The notes beneath the pieces were generated by a model that had not been told where the DNA came from, made no database searches, and was given only the letters and a program-made list of their open reading frames with translations. From Coxiellaceae bacterium (lineage in GTDB: Bacteria > Pseudomonadota > Gammaproteobacteria > Coxiellales > Coxiellaceae), in contig JAUXWQ010000062.1 in NCBI GenBank assembly GCA_030680235.1, forward strand, positions 18,233 to 82,232: a stretch of 64,000 nt of DNA, read 5' to 3'. Shown here in pieces: positions 8,067 through 17,196 of the stretch. Position 1 is the first letter of the stretch, and each line of letters starts with the position of its first letter. Position numbers and translations under genes: made by a program.

Positions 8067-9263
8067 TCAAGTGCCGAAGTATACCGACTCTTCGATAATT
8101 TGCGTAGCACATTTTCGTGCGGCAAGGTCAGCCTCTAAAACCACCTCCAAATCCCGAGCAGCAGTGCTATTTACACGCGCCATAACAGCATCATTCAAAC
8201 AGGCAATTTGATCAAACCGTATTTTTCCTGCACAAAAAGCAGCAACGGCAATTTCATTTGCCGCATTTAAAATAGCCGTTGAAGTACCACCTGCTTTCAA
8301 TGCTTGATATGCTAAACGTACGCATGGAAACCGATCAAGTTTTACAGACTCAAAATCTAAACGTGCAATTTCCGTTAAATTTAAACGTTTCGCACCTGAC
8401 GCTATACGGGTCGGCCACGACAAAGTATTTGTAATGGGAATACGCATATCAGGACAACCCAATTGCGCGAGCATGGAAGAATCGTCATACATCACACAAG
8501 AATGAATCACGCTTTGCGGATGAATCACCACTTGAATTTGTTCAAGTGATAAACCAAACAGCCAGAATGCTTCAATAACTTCTAACCCTTTATTCATCAT
8601 CGTTGCAGAATCAATCGAAACCTTCGGACCCATCGCCCAATTTGGATGCGCAATCGCTTGCGCGGGTGTCACATTTTTTAATTCAGTGATTGGCATTGTT
8701 CGAAAAGGGCCACCAGATGCCGTTAAAATAATTGAATGGACACCGGTTAATTTTTTTCCTGGCAAAAAATCTTGCGGTAAACATTGAAAAATTGCATTGT
8801 GTTCGCTATCCACTGGCAATAGCGTTGCATTATGCGTTCTAACTGCATCCATAAAAATATTGGCTGCCATCACGAGCGATTCTTTATTTGCCAATAAAAC
8901 ACGCTTTCCTGCCTTTACAGCCGCCAAAGTTGGCAATAATCCTGCCGCACCCACAATGGCAGAGACAACCGTATCTGAGCCCGCATCCGAACTTAATTGG
9001 GCAACTGCTTTTTCACCACAATGCACTTCCGTTGAAATATTTTCTTCACGCAATTTTGCCTGCAACTGTGTTGCCAGATTTTCATCTTTTAATGCGGCAA
9101 AACGTGGTTTAAATTGCTGACACTGTCGAAATAATAATGAAATATTTTCATGCGCAATTAAGGCCTCTACACGAAATTTATCAGGATGACGCGCAATAAT
9201 ATCCAATGTGCTTGTGCCAATGGAACCCGTCGAACCGAGAATGGTAATTGATTTTTGATTCAT
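8067..9263 (-). CDS. dxr: 1-deoxy-D-xylulose 5-phosphate reductoisomerase
   Basis: Converts DXP to MEP with NADPH, the first committed step of the non-mevalonate isoprenoid pathway. The Rossmann motif ITILGSTGSIGTSTLDII is at the N-terminus. The catalytic loop is LLPVDSEHNAIFQCL, and SGGPFR and HPNWAMGPKVSIDSATMMNK follow, the latter with the flexible loop and metal-binding residues. The ATG at 9263 gives 398 residues, the same as E. coli Dxr; a GTG further upstream (9299) lies inside cdsA and is less likely. The start is 9 bases after the cdsA stop. It supplies precursors for the product of uppS, two genes upstream. Confidence 0.96.
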   Translation of the reverse strand: MNQKSITILGSTGSIGTSTLDIIARHPDKFRVEALIAHENISLLFRQCQQFKPRFAALKDENLATQLQAKLREENISTEVHCGEKAVAQLSSDAGSDTVVSAIVGAAGLLPTLAAVKAGKRVLLANKESLVMAANIFMDAVRTHNATLLPVDSEHNAIFQCLPQDFLPGKKLTGVHSIILTASGGPFRTMPITELKNVTPAQAIAHPNWAMGPKVSIDSATMMNKGLEVIEAFWLFGLSLEQIQVVIHPQSVIHSCVMYDDSSMLAQLGCPDMRIPITNTLSWPTRIASGAKRLNLTEIARLDFESVKLDRFPCVRLAYQALKAGGTSTAILNAANEIAVAAFCAGKIRFDQIACLNDAVMARVNSTAARDLEVVLEADLAARKCATQIIEESVYFGT

Positions 9264-9271
9264 CATAAAAC

Positions 9272-10081
9272 CTACAATCCTAACCACAACGCGCCACAAA
9301 GAAATACAACACTCGCAGCAGCAATACTATCTAGTCGATCCCACAAACCACCGTGTCCTGGAATCAAAGAACCTGAATCTTTAATGTTGACAATGCGTTT
9401 TTGTAAACTGACACCTAAATCACCGACCGCTGAAAATAAAGCCGTTACAAAAGATAACGCAAGAAATCCAGAATATTGCTTTAACGTAGCTACCAAAAAA
9501 CCACCGCTAATGGCAGCGACCAACATCGCCAAGACCAGTCCACCAAAAAAACCTTCCCATGTTTTTTTTGGACTCACGCGATGACACAATTTGTTTTTCC
9601 CAAAAAAACGACCTGCAAAATAGGCACCTGTATCTGCTGAAAAAATTAATACTAATAAAACAATTAACCACGCTGGACCAAAATTAGGATTTGCTTTCAA
9701 AATAACAATCGCTTCCCACGCTGCAATGATCAAGAAAAATCCCGTTACTTTTCTTACCCATGCCAACTCAAAACCTAAAGGTGTTTGTTGACGCTCATAT
9801 TGGATAATCGCCACAAAAATCCAAAGCCACAACAACAAGGTCAACCACAAAAACAAGACAGTCGAAAAGAAAATAGAAAGAAATAACCCCGAAAAAACAA
9901 ACATGACATAAAAAATGCGATACGATTTTTTGTGAATGCCCGCCAACAAAGACCATTCCCAGGCAGCCATTAGCATCAACACACCCACAAGCAAGGTAAA
10001 TGCAGTTGGTGGCAGTGCAATAATGGCAATGAGAAGCAAAGGCAGCGCAATTACTGCGGTTAAAATTCGTTTTTTAAGCAT
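9272..10081 (-). CDS. cdsA: phosphatidate cytidylyltransferase
   Basis: Integral membrane enzyme that makes CDP-diacylglycerol from phosphatidic acid and CTP, the entry to phospholipid synthesis. The 269-residue protein has about eight hydrophobic segments. The C-terminal half carries the CdsA signature: GVSLQKRIVNIKDSG then LIPGHGGLWDRLDS, with the metal-binding Asp residues. An upstream loop reads FSADTGAYFAGRFFGKNK. It is nearly contiguous with uppS (9 bases) and dxr, so the three are surely co-transcribed. Confidence 0.96.
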   Translation of the reverse strand: MLKKRILTAVIALPLLLIAIIALPPTAFTLLVGVLMLMAAWEWSLLAGIHKKSYRIFYVMFVFSGLFLSIFFSTVLFLWLTLLLWLWIFVAIIQYERQQTPLGFELAWVRKVTGFFLIIAAWEAIVILKANPNFGPAWLIVLLVLIFSADTGAYFAGRFFGKNKLCHRVSPKKTWEGFFGGLVLAMLVAAISGGFLVATLKQYSGFLALSFVTALFSAVGDLGVSLQKRIVNIKDSGSLIPGHGGLWDRLDSIAAASVVFLCGALWLGL

Positions 10082-10090
10082 AAATACCCG

Positions 10091-10825
10091 CTATTTGTTT
10101 TTTGCTACCTGTTCACCCGTCAAGCCAAACCGACGTTCACGTTTCTGAAAAGCAACGATTGCTTCCGCAAAAATTTTTTCATCAAAATCAGGCCAGAATA
10201 TCTCTGTAAAAAATAACTCTGTATAGGCTAATTGCCACAAGAAAAAATTACTAATGCGTTGCTCGCCGCTCGTACGAATAAAAAGATCTGGCTCTGGCAA
10301 ATCATTCAAACATAAAAACTGTGAAAAATCTTTTTCTTCACAGTCAGGAAGCGTATATTTTTTCTCTAAAACAGCCTCTGCAAATTTTTTTGCAGCCTGC
10401 ATAATATCCCATCGACCACTGTAATTTAAGGCAAGCACTAAAATTAACCCGTCATTATGTTGCGTCCGTGTTATTGCCCGTTGAATCTGATGTTGAATCT
10501 CTTGTGAAAAGACAGAAATATCACCAGCAACACGAATACAGACGTTTTTCTCATGCAGTTCATCAATATTTTTGGTGAACATGTCGATTAATAATGACAA
10601 TAAAAATTCGACTTCTGTTACAGGTCGATATAAAAAATTTTCAATGCTTAATGTAAATAAAGAAAGTATTTTGATACCCTCTGCGCCGCAAAAATCAATG
10701 GCGCGCCGCACAGATTTTACACCAGCACGATGCCCCATCACACGCGGTAATAAACGCTGTTTTGCCCAGCGACCGTTACCATCCATAACGATGGCAACGT
10801 GTGTAGGAATGATAGGGGGGGGCAT
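10091..10825 (-). CDS. uppS: undecaprenyl diphosphate synthase
   Basis: Cis-prenyltransferase that makes C55-PP, the carrier lipid for peptidoglycan and O-antigen. The N-terminal signature HVAIVMDGNGRWAKQR holds the catalytic Asp. The C-terminal LPEPDLFIRTSGEQRISNFF and AYTELFF motifs bind the substrate. Length (244) is normal. Two oddities: no Shine-Dalgarno sequence is visible before the ATG, which follows a family-B palindrome, and codons 2-4 form a run of eight C (eight G on the plus strand, 10815-10822), a slippage-prone tract at the very start of an essential gene. Confidence 0.96.
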   Translation of the reverse strand: MPPPIIPTHVAIVMDGNGRWAKQRLLPRVMGHRAGVKSVRRAIDFCGAEGIKILSLFTLSIENFLYRPVTEVEFLLSLLIDMFTKNIDELHEKNVCIRVAGDISVFSQEIQHQIQRAITRTQHNDGLILVLALNYSGRWDIMQAAKKFAEAVLEKKYTLPDCEEKDFSQFLCLNDLPEPDLFIRTSGEQRISNFFLWQLAYTELFFTEIFWPDFDEKIFAEAIVAFQKRERRFGLTGEQVAKNK

Positions 10826-10833
10826 AATCAGGA

Positions 10834-10968
10834 ATGTGACCGTGACTGTGACTGTGAGGGGGGCTCAATTTAATGCAAACGTTAAATTAAAAAATCATGC
10901 ACAGATAGTTTTATTTTAGGTTTGTGTTAGATTGAGCCTCAGACACAGTCACAGACACAGTCACAGTT
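10834..10968. repeat. family B palindrome between frr and uppS
   Basis: The left arm TGTGACCGTGACTGTGACTG (10834-10853) faces the right arm CAGTCACAGACACAGTCACA (about 10944-10965). The inner GGCTCAATTTAA and TTAGATTGAGCC also pair. The left arm has the TGACTG unit repeated three times. It fills the whole 143-bp gap between the two genes. Confidence 0.8.
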
Positions 10969-11526
10969 CTACATCTCCATTAAATCTTTTTCTTTTGCAG
11001 CAGATACCGCATCTATTTTCGCTACCATTTCATCCGTCGTTTTTTGCATAATGGTTTCTGAACGGCGCAAATCATCTTCGCTAATCACTTTATCTTTCAA
11101 TAAATTTTTATATTCTTGATTTGCATCACGACGAATATTACGTACTGCAACACGCGCACGTTCTGCTTCTTCTCGAACCACTTTACCTAGGCTTTTACGA
11201 CGTTCCTCTGTTAACGGTGGCATCGGAATGCGAATAACTGTACCGGCCGTATTAGGATTCAAGCCCAAGTTTGCAGTAATAATGGCTTTCTCAATGTCCG
11301 AAACAATATTTTTTTCCCAGGGCGTTACTATCAATGTACGTGAATTTTCAATCGCAACATTCGCCACTTGTGACAAGGGTGTTGGCACACCGTAGTAACT
11401 TACCATTAAGTGCTCAAGCAACCCCGGATGCGCACGACCCGTACGCAATTTTGCTAACTCTTGTTTCAACGCATCAATTGTTTTTTCCATGCGTTGTTTT
11501 GCATCACGCTGAATATTATCGCTCAT
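10969..11526 (-). CDS. frr: ribosome recycling factor
   Basis: Splits post-termination ribosomes together with EF-G. It is 185 residues, exactly the E. coli length. Recognisable blocks are [20 protein letters not shown], the tip region [21 protein letters not shown], and [20 protein letters not shown]. It follows pyrH by 14 bases within the rpsB-tsf-pyrH-frr operon, as in most proteobacteria. Confidence 0.97.
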   Translation of the reverse strand: MSDNIQRDAKQRMEKTIDALKQELAKLRTGRAHPGLLEHLMVSYYGVPTPLSQVANVAIENSRTLIVTPWEKNIVSDIEKAIITANLGLNPNTAGTVIRIPMPPLTEERRKSLGKVVREEAERARVAVRNIRRDANQEYKNLLKDKVISEDDLRRSETIMQKTTDEMVAKIDAVSAAKEKDLMEM

Positions 11527-11540
11527 ATACTCTTTCCCTC

Positions 11541-12260
11541 TTAAGGATTTCCATCAACCAATGTTCCAACATCTTCACCCATCACAACTTTGAGAAGCAT
11601 ACCTGGTTTTCCAATATTAAATACACGTAATGGCATTTGGTAATCACGACACTGACAAAATGCCGCCAAATCCATTACTGCAAATTCCTTTTCTAACGCT
11701 TGTTGATACGTCAAATGTTTAAACAAGGTTGCATTTGGATTTTTACGAGGGTCCTCAGAATAAACGCCATCAACATTTGTTGCTTTCAACACAACATCAG
11801 CATCAATTTCAATGCCGCGCAAGCTCGCAGCAGAATCCGTCGTAAATAAAGGATTACCCGTACCTGCTGAAAAAATAACAATACGACCTTGTTCTAAATG
11901 ATGAATTGCTTTGCGACGATGGAATAAATCCACCATGCCACCCACAGCAACGGCAGAAAGAATACGAACCGGCATTTCAGATTGTTCAAACGCATCACGC
12001 AATGCCAACGCATTCATGATCGTTGCAACCATACCCATATGATCGCCAGTAATGCGATTGATACCAACTTCAGATAATTGAACACCACGACAGAAATTAC
12101 CACCACCAATCACAATAGCAACTTGCACACCCAATTTGCGCACTTCATCAATTTCTGTTGCAAAACGTTTTAAGACAGCAGGAGAGATAGCACTATCACC
12201 ATCACCCATTAAAGCTTCACCACTCATCTTGAGTAAAATGCGTCGATATGCAGGGGTCAT
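11541..12260 (-). CDS. pyrH: uridylate kinase
   Basis: Phosphorylates UMP to UDP; a hexameric amino-acid-kinase-fold enzyme unrelated to eukaryotic UMP kinase. The N-terminal [13 protein letters not shown], then [13 protein letters not shown], the UMP-binding region [19 protein letters not shown], and [16 protein letters not shown] are all present. Length (239) is normal. GGAG-like bases lie upstream of the ATG. A family-B palindrome separates it from tsf. Confidence 0.97.
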   Translation of the reverse strand: MTPAYRRILLKMSGEALMGDGDSAISPAVLKRFATEIDEVRKLGVQVAIVIGGGNFCRGVQLSEVGINRITGDHMGMVATIMNALALRDAFEQSEMPVRILSAVAVGGMVDLFHRRKAIHHLEQGRIVIFSAGTGNPLFTTDSAASLRGIEIDADVVLKATNVDGVYSEDPRKNPNATLFKHLTYQQALEKEFAVMDLAAFCQCRDYQMPLRVFNIGKPGMLLKVVMGEDVGTLVDGNP

Positions 12261-12281
12261 TTGAACTCCTTAATTTAGGGG

Positions 12282-12358
12282 GAGTGTGAGTGTCAGCGTG
12301 AGTGTCAGAGGTGCAATTATAAACCTCTGATCCTCACACGCACATGCACACTCACACA
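12282..12358. repeat. family B palindrome between tsf and pyrH
   Basis: The left arm GAGTGTGAGTGTCAGCGTGA (from 12282) ends TCAGAGGT; the right arm (about 12323-12358) starts ACCTCTGA and ends CACACTCACAC. The tandem unit here is GTGAGT-like instead of GTGACT, and both arms share this variant. The two arms are separated by only about ten bases. Confidence 0.78.
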
Positions 12359-12365
12359 CCTCAGC

Positions 12366-13250
12366 TTATGCTCCTTTTAGCGTCGCTTCAACTTCAGCTG
12401 CTAAATCAGTCACTTGTTTTTCAATACCTTCACCCACAACAAAGCGTACAAAAGAAACCACTTTTGCATCGGCTGCTTTCAATAAATCTTGCACCGTTTG
12501 ATCAGGGTTTTTAACAAAAGGCTGATGCACTAAGCACACTTCTTGTATAAATTTCTGGATACGACCTTCAACCATTTTTTCAATAATGTTTGCAGGTTTT
12601 CCAGAAGTCGCTGCTTGTGCACTAACAATTTCGCGTTCTTTTGCTAATACGTCCTGTGACACACCACTTGCATCAATTGCCAATGGATTTGTCGCTGCAA
12701 TATGCATTGCAATGTCTTTTGCCAATTCAGGATTGTGTTTATCCAATTCAACCAAGACACCAATACGATCACCATGCAAATAATAATTCACACAGCCCGT
12801 CGATGCTACGGTTGTCACACGACGCACATGAATGTTTTCGCCAATTTTTGAAACCATTGTTTCACGTACTTGTTCACAAGTACCTTCACCTTCAGGTGCT
12901 TTTTGTGACATCAAAGCAGCCACATCATTCGCATTTGATGCCAACGCTACCTGAGCCATTGTGTTTGCGAATGCTTTAAACCCGCTATCGCGCGCAACAA
13001 AATCTGTTTCACAGTTAACATCCAGCATTGACGCACGTTTTTGATCATCAGATAACGCAACAACAATCACACCTTCTGCCGCAATTTTGCCAGCACGTTT
13101 TGCTGCTTTTGCTTGACCATTTTTACGCATGTTATCAATGGCCAAATCCATATCACCATTGGCTTCAACCAATGCTTTTTTGCATTCCATCATGCCAGCG
13201 CTTGTGATTTCGCGCAGTTCTTTTACCATACTTGCTGTAATTTCTGACAT
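12366..13250 (-). CDS. tsf: translation elongation factor Ts
   Basis: Nucleotide-exchange factor for EF-Tu. The 294-residue protein starts with the UBA-like domain (ITASMVKELREITSAGMMEC KKAL). The core motif NCETDFVARDSGF contacts EF-Tu. The dimerisation and C-terminal modules follow (VVASTGCVNYYLHGDRIGVL-like core and KNPDQTVQDLL). Length is close to the E. coli 283. It lies second in the operon after rpsB, from which it is separated by a family-B palindrome where many bacteria have an attenuating hairpin. Confidence 0.97.
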   Translation of the reverse strand: MSEITASMVKELREITSAGMMECKKALVEANGDMDLAIDNMRKNGQAKAAKRAGKIAAEGVIVVALSDDQKRASMLDVNCETDFVARDSGFKAFANTMAQVALASNANDVAALMSQKAPEGEGTCEQVRETMVSKIGENIHVRRVTTVASTGCVNYYLHGDRIGVLVELDKHNPELAKDIAMHIAATNPLAIDASGVSQDVLAKEREIVSAQAATSGKPANIIEKMVEGRIQKFIQEVCLVHQPFVKNPDQTVQDLLKAADAKVVSFVRFVVGEGIEKQVTDLAAEVEATLKGA

Positions 13251-13284
13251 TTTATAAACCTCTAGGTGATGTGACGGTAAAAAT

Positions 13285-13350
13285 GTGACTGTGACTGTGT
13301 CGGAGGTTTGCTCTAATTAAAACCTCCGACACATTCACAGTCACAGTCAC
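13285..13350. repeat. family B palindrome between rpsB and tsf
   Basis: The left arm GTGACTGTGACTGTGTCGGA (extending to GGTTT, 13285-13309) and the right arm 13319-13350 are near-perfect inverted copies. The right arm has one extra 6-base unit. The loop is only about nine bases, so this would be a very stable hairpin. It abuts the rpsB stop codon. Confidence 0.82.
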
Positions 13351-13351
13351 T

Positions 13352-14239
13352 TTATTTCGCTTTTTTAACTGCTTTTTTTTCAGCAGGTTTTGCAACTACT
13401 GCTGCTGCTTCTGCAGCTACCGCTTCAACCGCTTCATCTTTTTTCACCACTTTCTTAACGGTTTTCACATCAGCTGGTTTTGCTGATTTGTTAGCACGTG
13501 CTTTTGCACGTTCAGCACGTTCACGGTCTTTTTCAGCTTCTTCTTCGATAATTGAACGACGCGAATCGATAATCACATCAGCAATAGTACGGCAGTAGAA
13601 ACGAATAGCACGCATCGCGTCATCATTGCCAGGCACCATGAAATCAACATCTTCTGGGCTAACATTGGTATCAACAATCGCAGCAACAGGAATACCCAAA
13701 CGTTTTGCTTCTTGAATCGATGTTTTTTCTTGTTTTACGTCGATAACAAAAAGCATGTCAGGCAAGCCACCCATGTTTTTAATACCATCCAAATTTGCCG
13801 CCAATTTTTCTTTTTCGCGTTGGATATTCAACACTTCTTTTTTCGTTTTACCAACGAGGGCTTTTGGATTCAACAACATCGCTTCTAAATCTTTTAAGCG
13901 CTTGATGGATTGACGAATCGTTTTGTAGTTCGTCAACATACCACCCAACCAACGTTTGTCGACATAAGGCATGCCACAACGTGTCGCTTCTTCACGGATA
14001 ATATCGCGCGCCGCATGTTTTGTACCAACGAACATGACTTTGCCGCGCTTGCCTGTTGTTTTTGCAATCGTTTCTAACAATTGACGAAACATAGGTAAGG
14101 TTTTTTCGAGATTGATAATGTGTAATTTTTCACGTTCGCCAAAGATAAATGGCGCCATTTTAGGATTCCAGAAACGTTTTTGATGCCCAAAATGAACACC
14201 CGCTTCCAACATTTGTTGCATAGAAATTGAAACTGTCAT
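13352..14239 (-). CDS. rpsB: 30S ribosomal protein S2
   Basis: Ribosomal protein S2, late-assembling on the 30S platform and needed for S1 binding. The start at 14239 is set by GGAGAAAACG just before the ATG and by alignment of [20 protein letters not shown] with the family start; a longer reading frame upstream is not supported. Typical blocks include [12 protein letters not shown] and [18 protein letters not shown]. It is 295 residues, about 54 longer than E. coli S2; the extra C-terminal tail is a low-complexity stretch of Lys, Ala, Val and Glu. First gene of the long operon, divergent from map as in E. coli. Confidence 0.96.
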   Translation of the reverse strand: MTVSISMQQMLEAGVHFGHQKRFWNPKMAPFIFGEREKLHIINLEKTLPMFRQLLETIAKTTGKRGKVMFVGTKHAARDIIREEATRCGMPYVDKRWLGGMLTNYKTIRQSIKRLKDLEAMLLNPKALVGKTKKEVLNIQREKEKLAANLDGIKNMGGLPDMLFVIDVKQEKTSIQEAKRLGIPVAAIVDTNVSPEDVDFMVPGNDDAMRAIRFYCRTIADVIIDSRRSIIEEEAEKDRERAERAKARANKSAKPADVKTVKKVVKKDEAVEAVAAEAAAVVAKPAEKKAVKKAK

Positions 14240-14363
14240 CGTTTTCTCCAAGGGTTTGACGACCATTTATCAGCTGTTTTAAATTTGTTGTGGGATAATT
14301 CCGCTTGTTACACGCGCGGCTCGCAACATACACGGCTCGCAACACGCGCAACCCGCTGGTCGA

Positions 14364-14391
14364 ATTATGCACAACAAACACCCTAAAACAA
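14364..14391 (-). promoter_or_regulatory. candidate sigma-70 promoter for rpsB operon
   Basis: On the minus strand TTGTTT (14386-14391), a 16-base spacer and CATAAT (14364-14369) form a reasonable -35/-10 pair about 125 bases before the rpsB ATG. The leader between contains family-A-like fragments with repeated CGGCTCGCA. No promoter for map stood out in the same gap. Confidence 0.5.
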
Positions 14392-14501
14392 CGGTGTGAT
14401 AAATGTGGTTTTTTAGTTTGCTAAAATTAGCAGTGCTTTATACCATAGACTAACCAGCACAACAACCGACTATAACCGAATTACGAGCGAAACAACCCAT
14501 A

Positions 14502-15296
14502 ATGACTATTATTTTAAAAACCCCTGAAGAATTTGAAAAAATGCGTGTTGCCGGAAAGCTGGCAGCGGATGTTTTAACCATGATTGGCCCCCACGTTAAG
14601 CCAAGCGTGACAACCAATCAACTCAATGACATTTGTCACGATTATATCGTAAACGTACAAAAAGCCATTCCAGCACCACTCAATTACCCCCATTACACGG
14701 GTGAAAAAGCCAAAGAAAATTTTCCAAAGTCGATTTGCACTTCTGTCAATCACGTTATTTGTCATGGAATACCAAACGATAAACCCCTACAAAACGGCGA
14801 TGCGGTTAATATTGATGTCACCGTCATTAAAGACGGCTATCATGGCGATACCAGCAAAATGTTTTGCGTTGGCGAGGTTGAAAATTACACAAAAAAACTG
14901 ATACAAATTACCCAAGAATGTTTATATCTTGCCATTCGCATGGTAAAACCAGGTGTGAAATTGGGTGACATTGGCCATGCCATTCAAGAACATGCTGAAA
15001 AAAACCGCTATTCGGTGGTGCGTGAATACTGTGGTCACGGCATTGGCAAAATATTTCACGAAGACCCACAAATATTGCATTATGGGAAAAAAGGCACAGG
15101 ACCTGAAATTGTACCAGGCATGACATTCACGATTGAACCCATGATTAATGCCGGAAAGCGGGATATAAAATTGCTAGGGGATTATTGGACTGTAATTACC
15201 AAAGACCGCCGTTTGTCCGCACAATGGGAACATACTCTTGGCGTAACGGAAAATGGCGTAGAAATATTTACGAAAAGAGACGAAGAAACGATTTAG
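14502..15296 (+). CDS. map: methionine aminopeptidase, type I
   Basis: Removes the initiator Met from nascent proteins. The 264-residue pita-bread-fold enzyme shows all five metal ligands in context: the two Asp of NIDVTVIKDGYHGDTSKMF, the His of EYCGHGIGKIFHEDP, the Glu of FTIEPM and the Glu of AQWEHTLGVTE. Length equals that of E. coli Map. Its divergent placement from rpsB is conserved in gammaproteobacteria. A tRNA-Arg gene follows 52 bases downstream. Confidence 0.97.
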   Translation: MTIILKTPEEFEKMRVAGKLAADVLTMIGPHVKPSVTTNQLNDICHDYIVNVQKAIPAPLNYPHYTGEKAKENFPKSICTSVNHVICHGIPNDKPLQNGDAVNIDVTVIKDGYHGDTSKMFCVGEVENYTKKLIQITQECLYLAIRMVKPGVKLGDIGHAIQEHAEKNRYSVVREYCGHGIGKIFHEDPQILHYGKKGTGPEIVPGMTFTIEPMINAGKRDIKLLGDYWTVITKDRRLSAQWEHTLGVTENGVEIFTKRDEETI

Positions 15297-15348
15297 CATT
15301 AAACGCGATAAATTATAACGAAGCATAAAAGAAAAAGACGAAGATTAT

Positions 15349-15424
15349 GCCCCGGTAGCTCAGTGGATAGAGCAGCCCCCTCCTAAGGGGCAGGTCGGCC
15401 GTTCGATTCGGCTCCGGGGCACCA
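15349..15424 (+). tRNA. tRNA-Arg (anticodon CCT)
   Basis: A full 76-nt cloverleaf with encoded CCA. The acceptor stem is GCCCCGG/CCGGGGC with discriminator A. The D arm is GCTC...GAGC, the anticodon stem GCCCC/GGGGC holds the loop CTCCTAA, and the T arm is GGCCG TTCGATT CGGCT. The anticodon CCT reads AGG. Confidence 0.96.
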
Positions 15425-15458
15425 TCAAAAAAAATAATCACTAAAAGGACCTGAGAAC

Positions 15459-16841
15459 ATGACAAACACCCGCATGGAAAAAGACAGTATGGGCGAAATT
15501 GCAGTGCCCAATAATCAATACGGTGGGGCACAGACAGCACGTTCTTTACATCACTTCAACATTGGTCGCGAAAGGATGCCACATGAACTCATTCGCGCAC
15601 TCGGCATTTTGAAAAAAGCCGCTGCACTTGCGAACCATGACATCGACAAATTATCAAAAGAAAAATGTGAATTGATATGCAAAGCGGCAGATGAAGTGAT
15701 CAGCAATAAATTAGATACACACTTTCCTTTGCATATTTGGCAAACCGGTAGCGGCACACAAACCAATATGAATGCGAATGAAGTGATTTCAAATCGCGCG
15801 ATTGAAATGGCAGGCGGCGTAATGGGTAGTAAAACCCCCATACACCCCAATGATGATGTGAATATGTCACAATCATCAAACGATACCTTCCCAACAGCAA
15901 TGCATATTGCTGCGGCTGAAATGGTAGAACATCAGTTAATACCCGCATTAAAAACCATGCGTGACGCGCTGCATAAAAAGCAAGTTGAATTTAAAGACAT
16001 TATTAAAATTGGTCGCACACACTTGCAAGATGCCGTGCCATTAACCTTAGGGCAAGAATTTTCAGGCTATGTTGCGCAGCTCGATATGTGCTTAACCGTA
16101 TTGGAACGCGAAAAACAATTACTATTGCGATTGGCTATTGGTGGAACCGCCGTTGGCACAGGATTAAATTCATCAAAAAAATTCGCAGAAAAAACAGCAA
16201 AACATATTTCAAAAATGACCGGTTTACATTTTATTGATGCCGACAATAAATTTGAAGCGCTTTCAGCACACAATGAAATTGTCATGATCAGCGGCGTGTT
16301 AAAGACGATTGCTTGTGCCTTTATGAAAATTGCTAATGATATTCGCTGGCTTGCGTCCGGCCCACGTTGTGGCATTGGTGAAATCAACATCCCTGAAAAT
16401 GAACCTGGCTCATCGATTATGCCTGGCAAAGTCAACCCAACGCAAAGTGAAGCGATAACAATGGTTTGCGCACAAGTCATGGGCAATGATGCATGCATTG
16501 GCTTTGCAGGATCACAAGGTAATTTTGAGCTAAACGTTTTTAAACCCGTCATGATTTACAATTTAATTCAATCGATTTATTTATTGGCAGATAGCGCAAA
16601 ATCGTTTACTGAATTTTGCATTGTTGGCATTGAAGCCAATTTACCTGTCATTAAACATTATTTAGATAATTCATTAATGTTGGTAACCGCACTTAATCAA
16701 GTGATTGGTTATGATAAAGCCGCAAAAATTGCAAAAAAAGCACATGCGGAAAATACCTCTTTGAAAGAAGCGTGTTTGGCATTAGGCTATCTATCGGCAG
16801 CTGATTTTGATAAAGCAGTTGACCCAAGGAAAATGGTATAA
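15459..16841 (+). CDS. fumC: fumarate hydratase, class II
   Basis: Iron-independent fumarase of the citric-acid cycle, interconverting fumarate and malate; a homotetramer in the aspartase/fumarase superfamily. The superfamily signature [11 protein letters not shown] is present. The protein starts [20 protein letters not shown], and [13 protein letters not shown] and [19 protein letters not shown] form the active site. Length (460) is normal. AAGGA lies about nine bases upstream of the ATG. The stop is followed by a complex of repeats rather than an adjacent gene. Confidence 0.96.
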   Translation: MTNTRMEKDSMGEIAVPNNQYGGAQTARSLHHFNIGRERMPHELIRALGILKKAAALANHDIDKLSKEKCELICKAADEVISNKLDTHFPLHIWQTGSGTQTNMNANEVISNRAIEMAGGVMGSKTPIHPNDDVNMSQSSNDTFPTAMHIAAAEMVEHQLIPALKTMRDALHKKQVEFKDIIKIGRTHLQDAVPLTLGQEFSGYVAQLDMCLTVLEREKQLLLRLAIGGTAVGTGLNSSKKFAEKTAKHISKMTGLHFIDADNKFEALSAHNEIVMISGVLKTIACAFMKIANDIRWLASGPRCGIGEINIPENEPGSSIMPGKVNPTQSEAITMVCAQVMGNDACIGFAGSQGNFELNVFKPVMIYNLIQSIYLLADSAKSFTEFCIVGIEANLPVIKHYLDNSLMLVTALNQVIGYDKAAKIAKKAHAENTSLKEACLALGYLSAADFDKAVDPRKMV

Positions 16842-16865
16842 ATTATATTTGCAAAGCGACGCGCA

Positions 16866-17170
16866 GCCTTAAGCGCTTTGATGCGAGCATGAGCGTAGCG
16901 AGTGTATTTTTAGTTTGATGTGCATCGAGATATCCTGCAAAAATACACTCGCTACGCTCATGCTCGCATCAAAAAACAGCGATTCCCCACGACTATCTGA
17001 AAAACCGCTAATTTTCAGATTTTAGACGAGGTTGAACGGTAATTTGTTGAGAAAAGCGCAGTGGTCATGAAGTCCATGAGCATTTTCGAAACAAATTACC
17101 GTTCAAGATCGCCAAAAGATGGAAATTTTTTGTTCACGGGGAATTGCTGATCAAAAAATGCTTAAGTTGA
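16866..17170. repeat. family A palindrome carrying a family C insertion
   Basis: Perfect 35-bp inverted arms at 16877-16911 and 16939-16973, built on GATGCGAGCATGAGCG. The symmetry continues outward: CCTTAAGCGC on the left matches GCTTAAG on the right, but only after removing the family-C element at 16977-17149 and its duplicated 9 bases. It lies between the convergent genes fumC and the ZIP transporter. The whole 355-bp gap is repeats; no gene is seen. Confidence 0.8.
16977..17149. mobile_element. family C MITE-like element, copy 2
   Basis: A 173-bp palindrome with ends CAGCGATTCCCC and GGGGAATTGCTG. It is flanked by perfect 9-bp direct repeats ATCAAAAAA at 16968-16976 and 17150-17158. The inner sequence is nearly identical to copy 1. 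It has inserted at the outer edge of the palindrome after fumC. Confidence 0.88.
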
Positions 17171-17196
17171 TGCCATTGCGTGACCTGTTACAGCCC

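Noticed and set aside
14240..14501. Possible structured S2 leader RNA between rpsB and map
   Set aside because: The region has family-A fragments (CGGCTCGCA twice), but I could not find a fold matching known S2 leader motifs.
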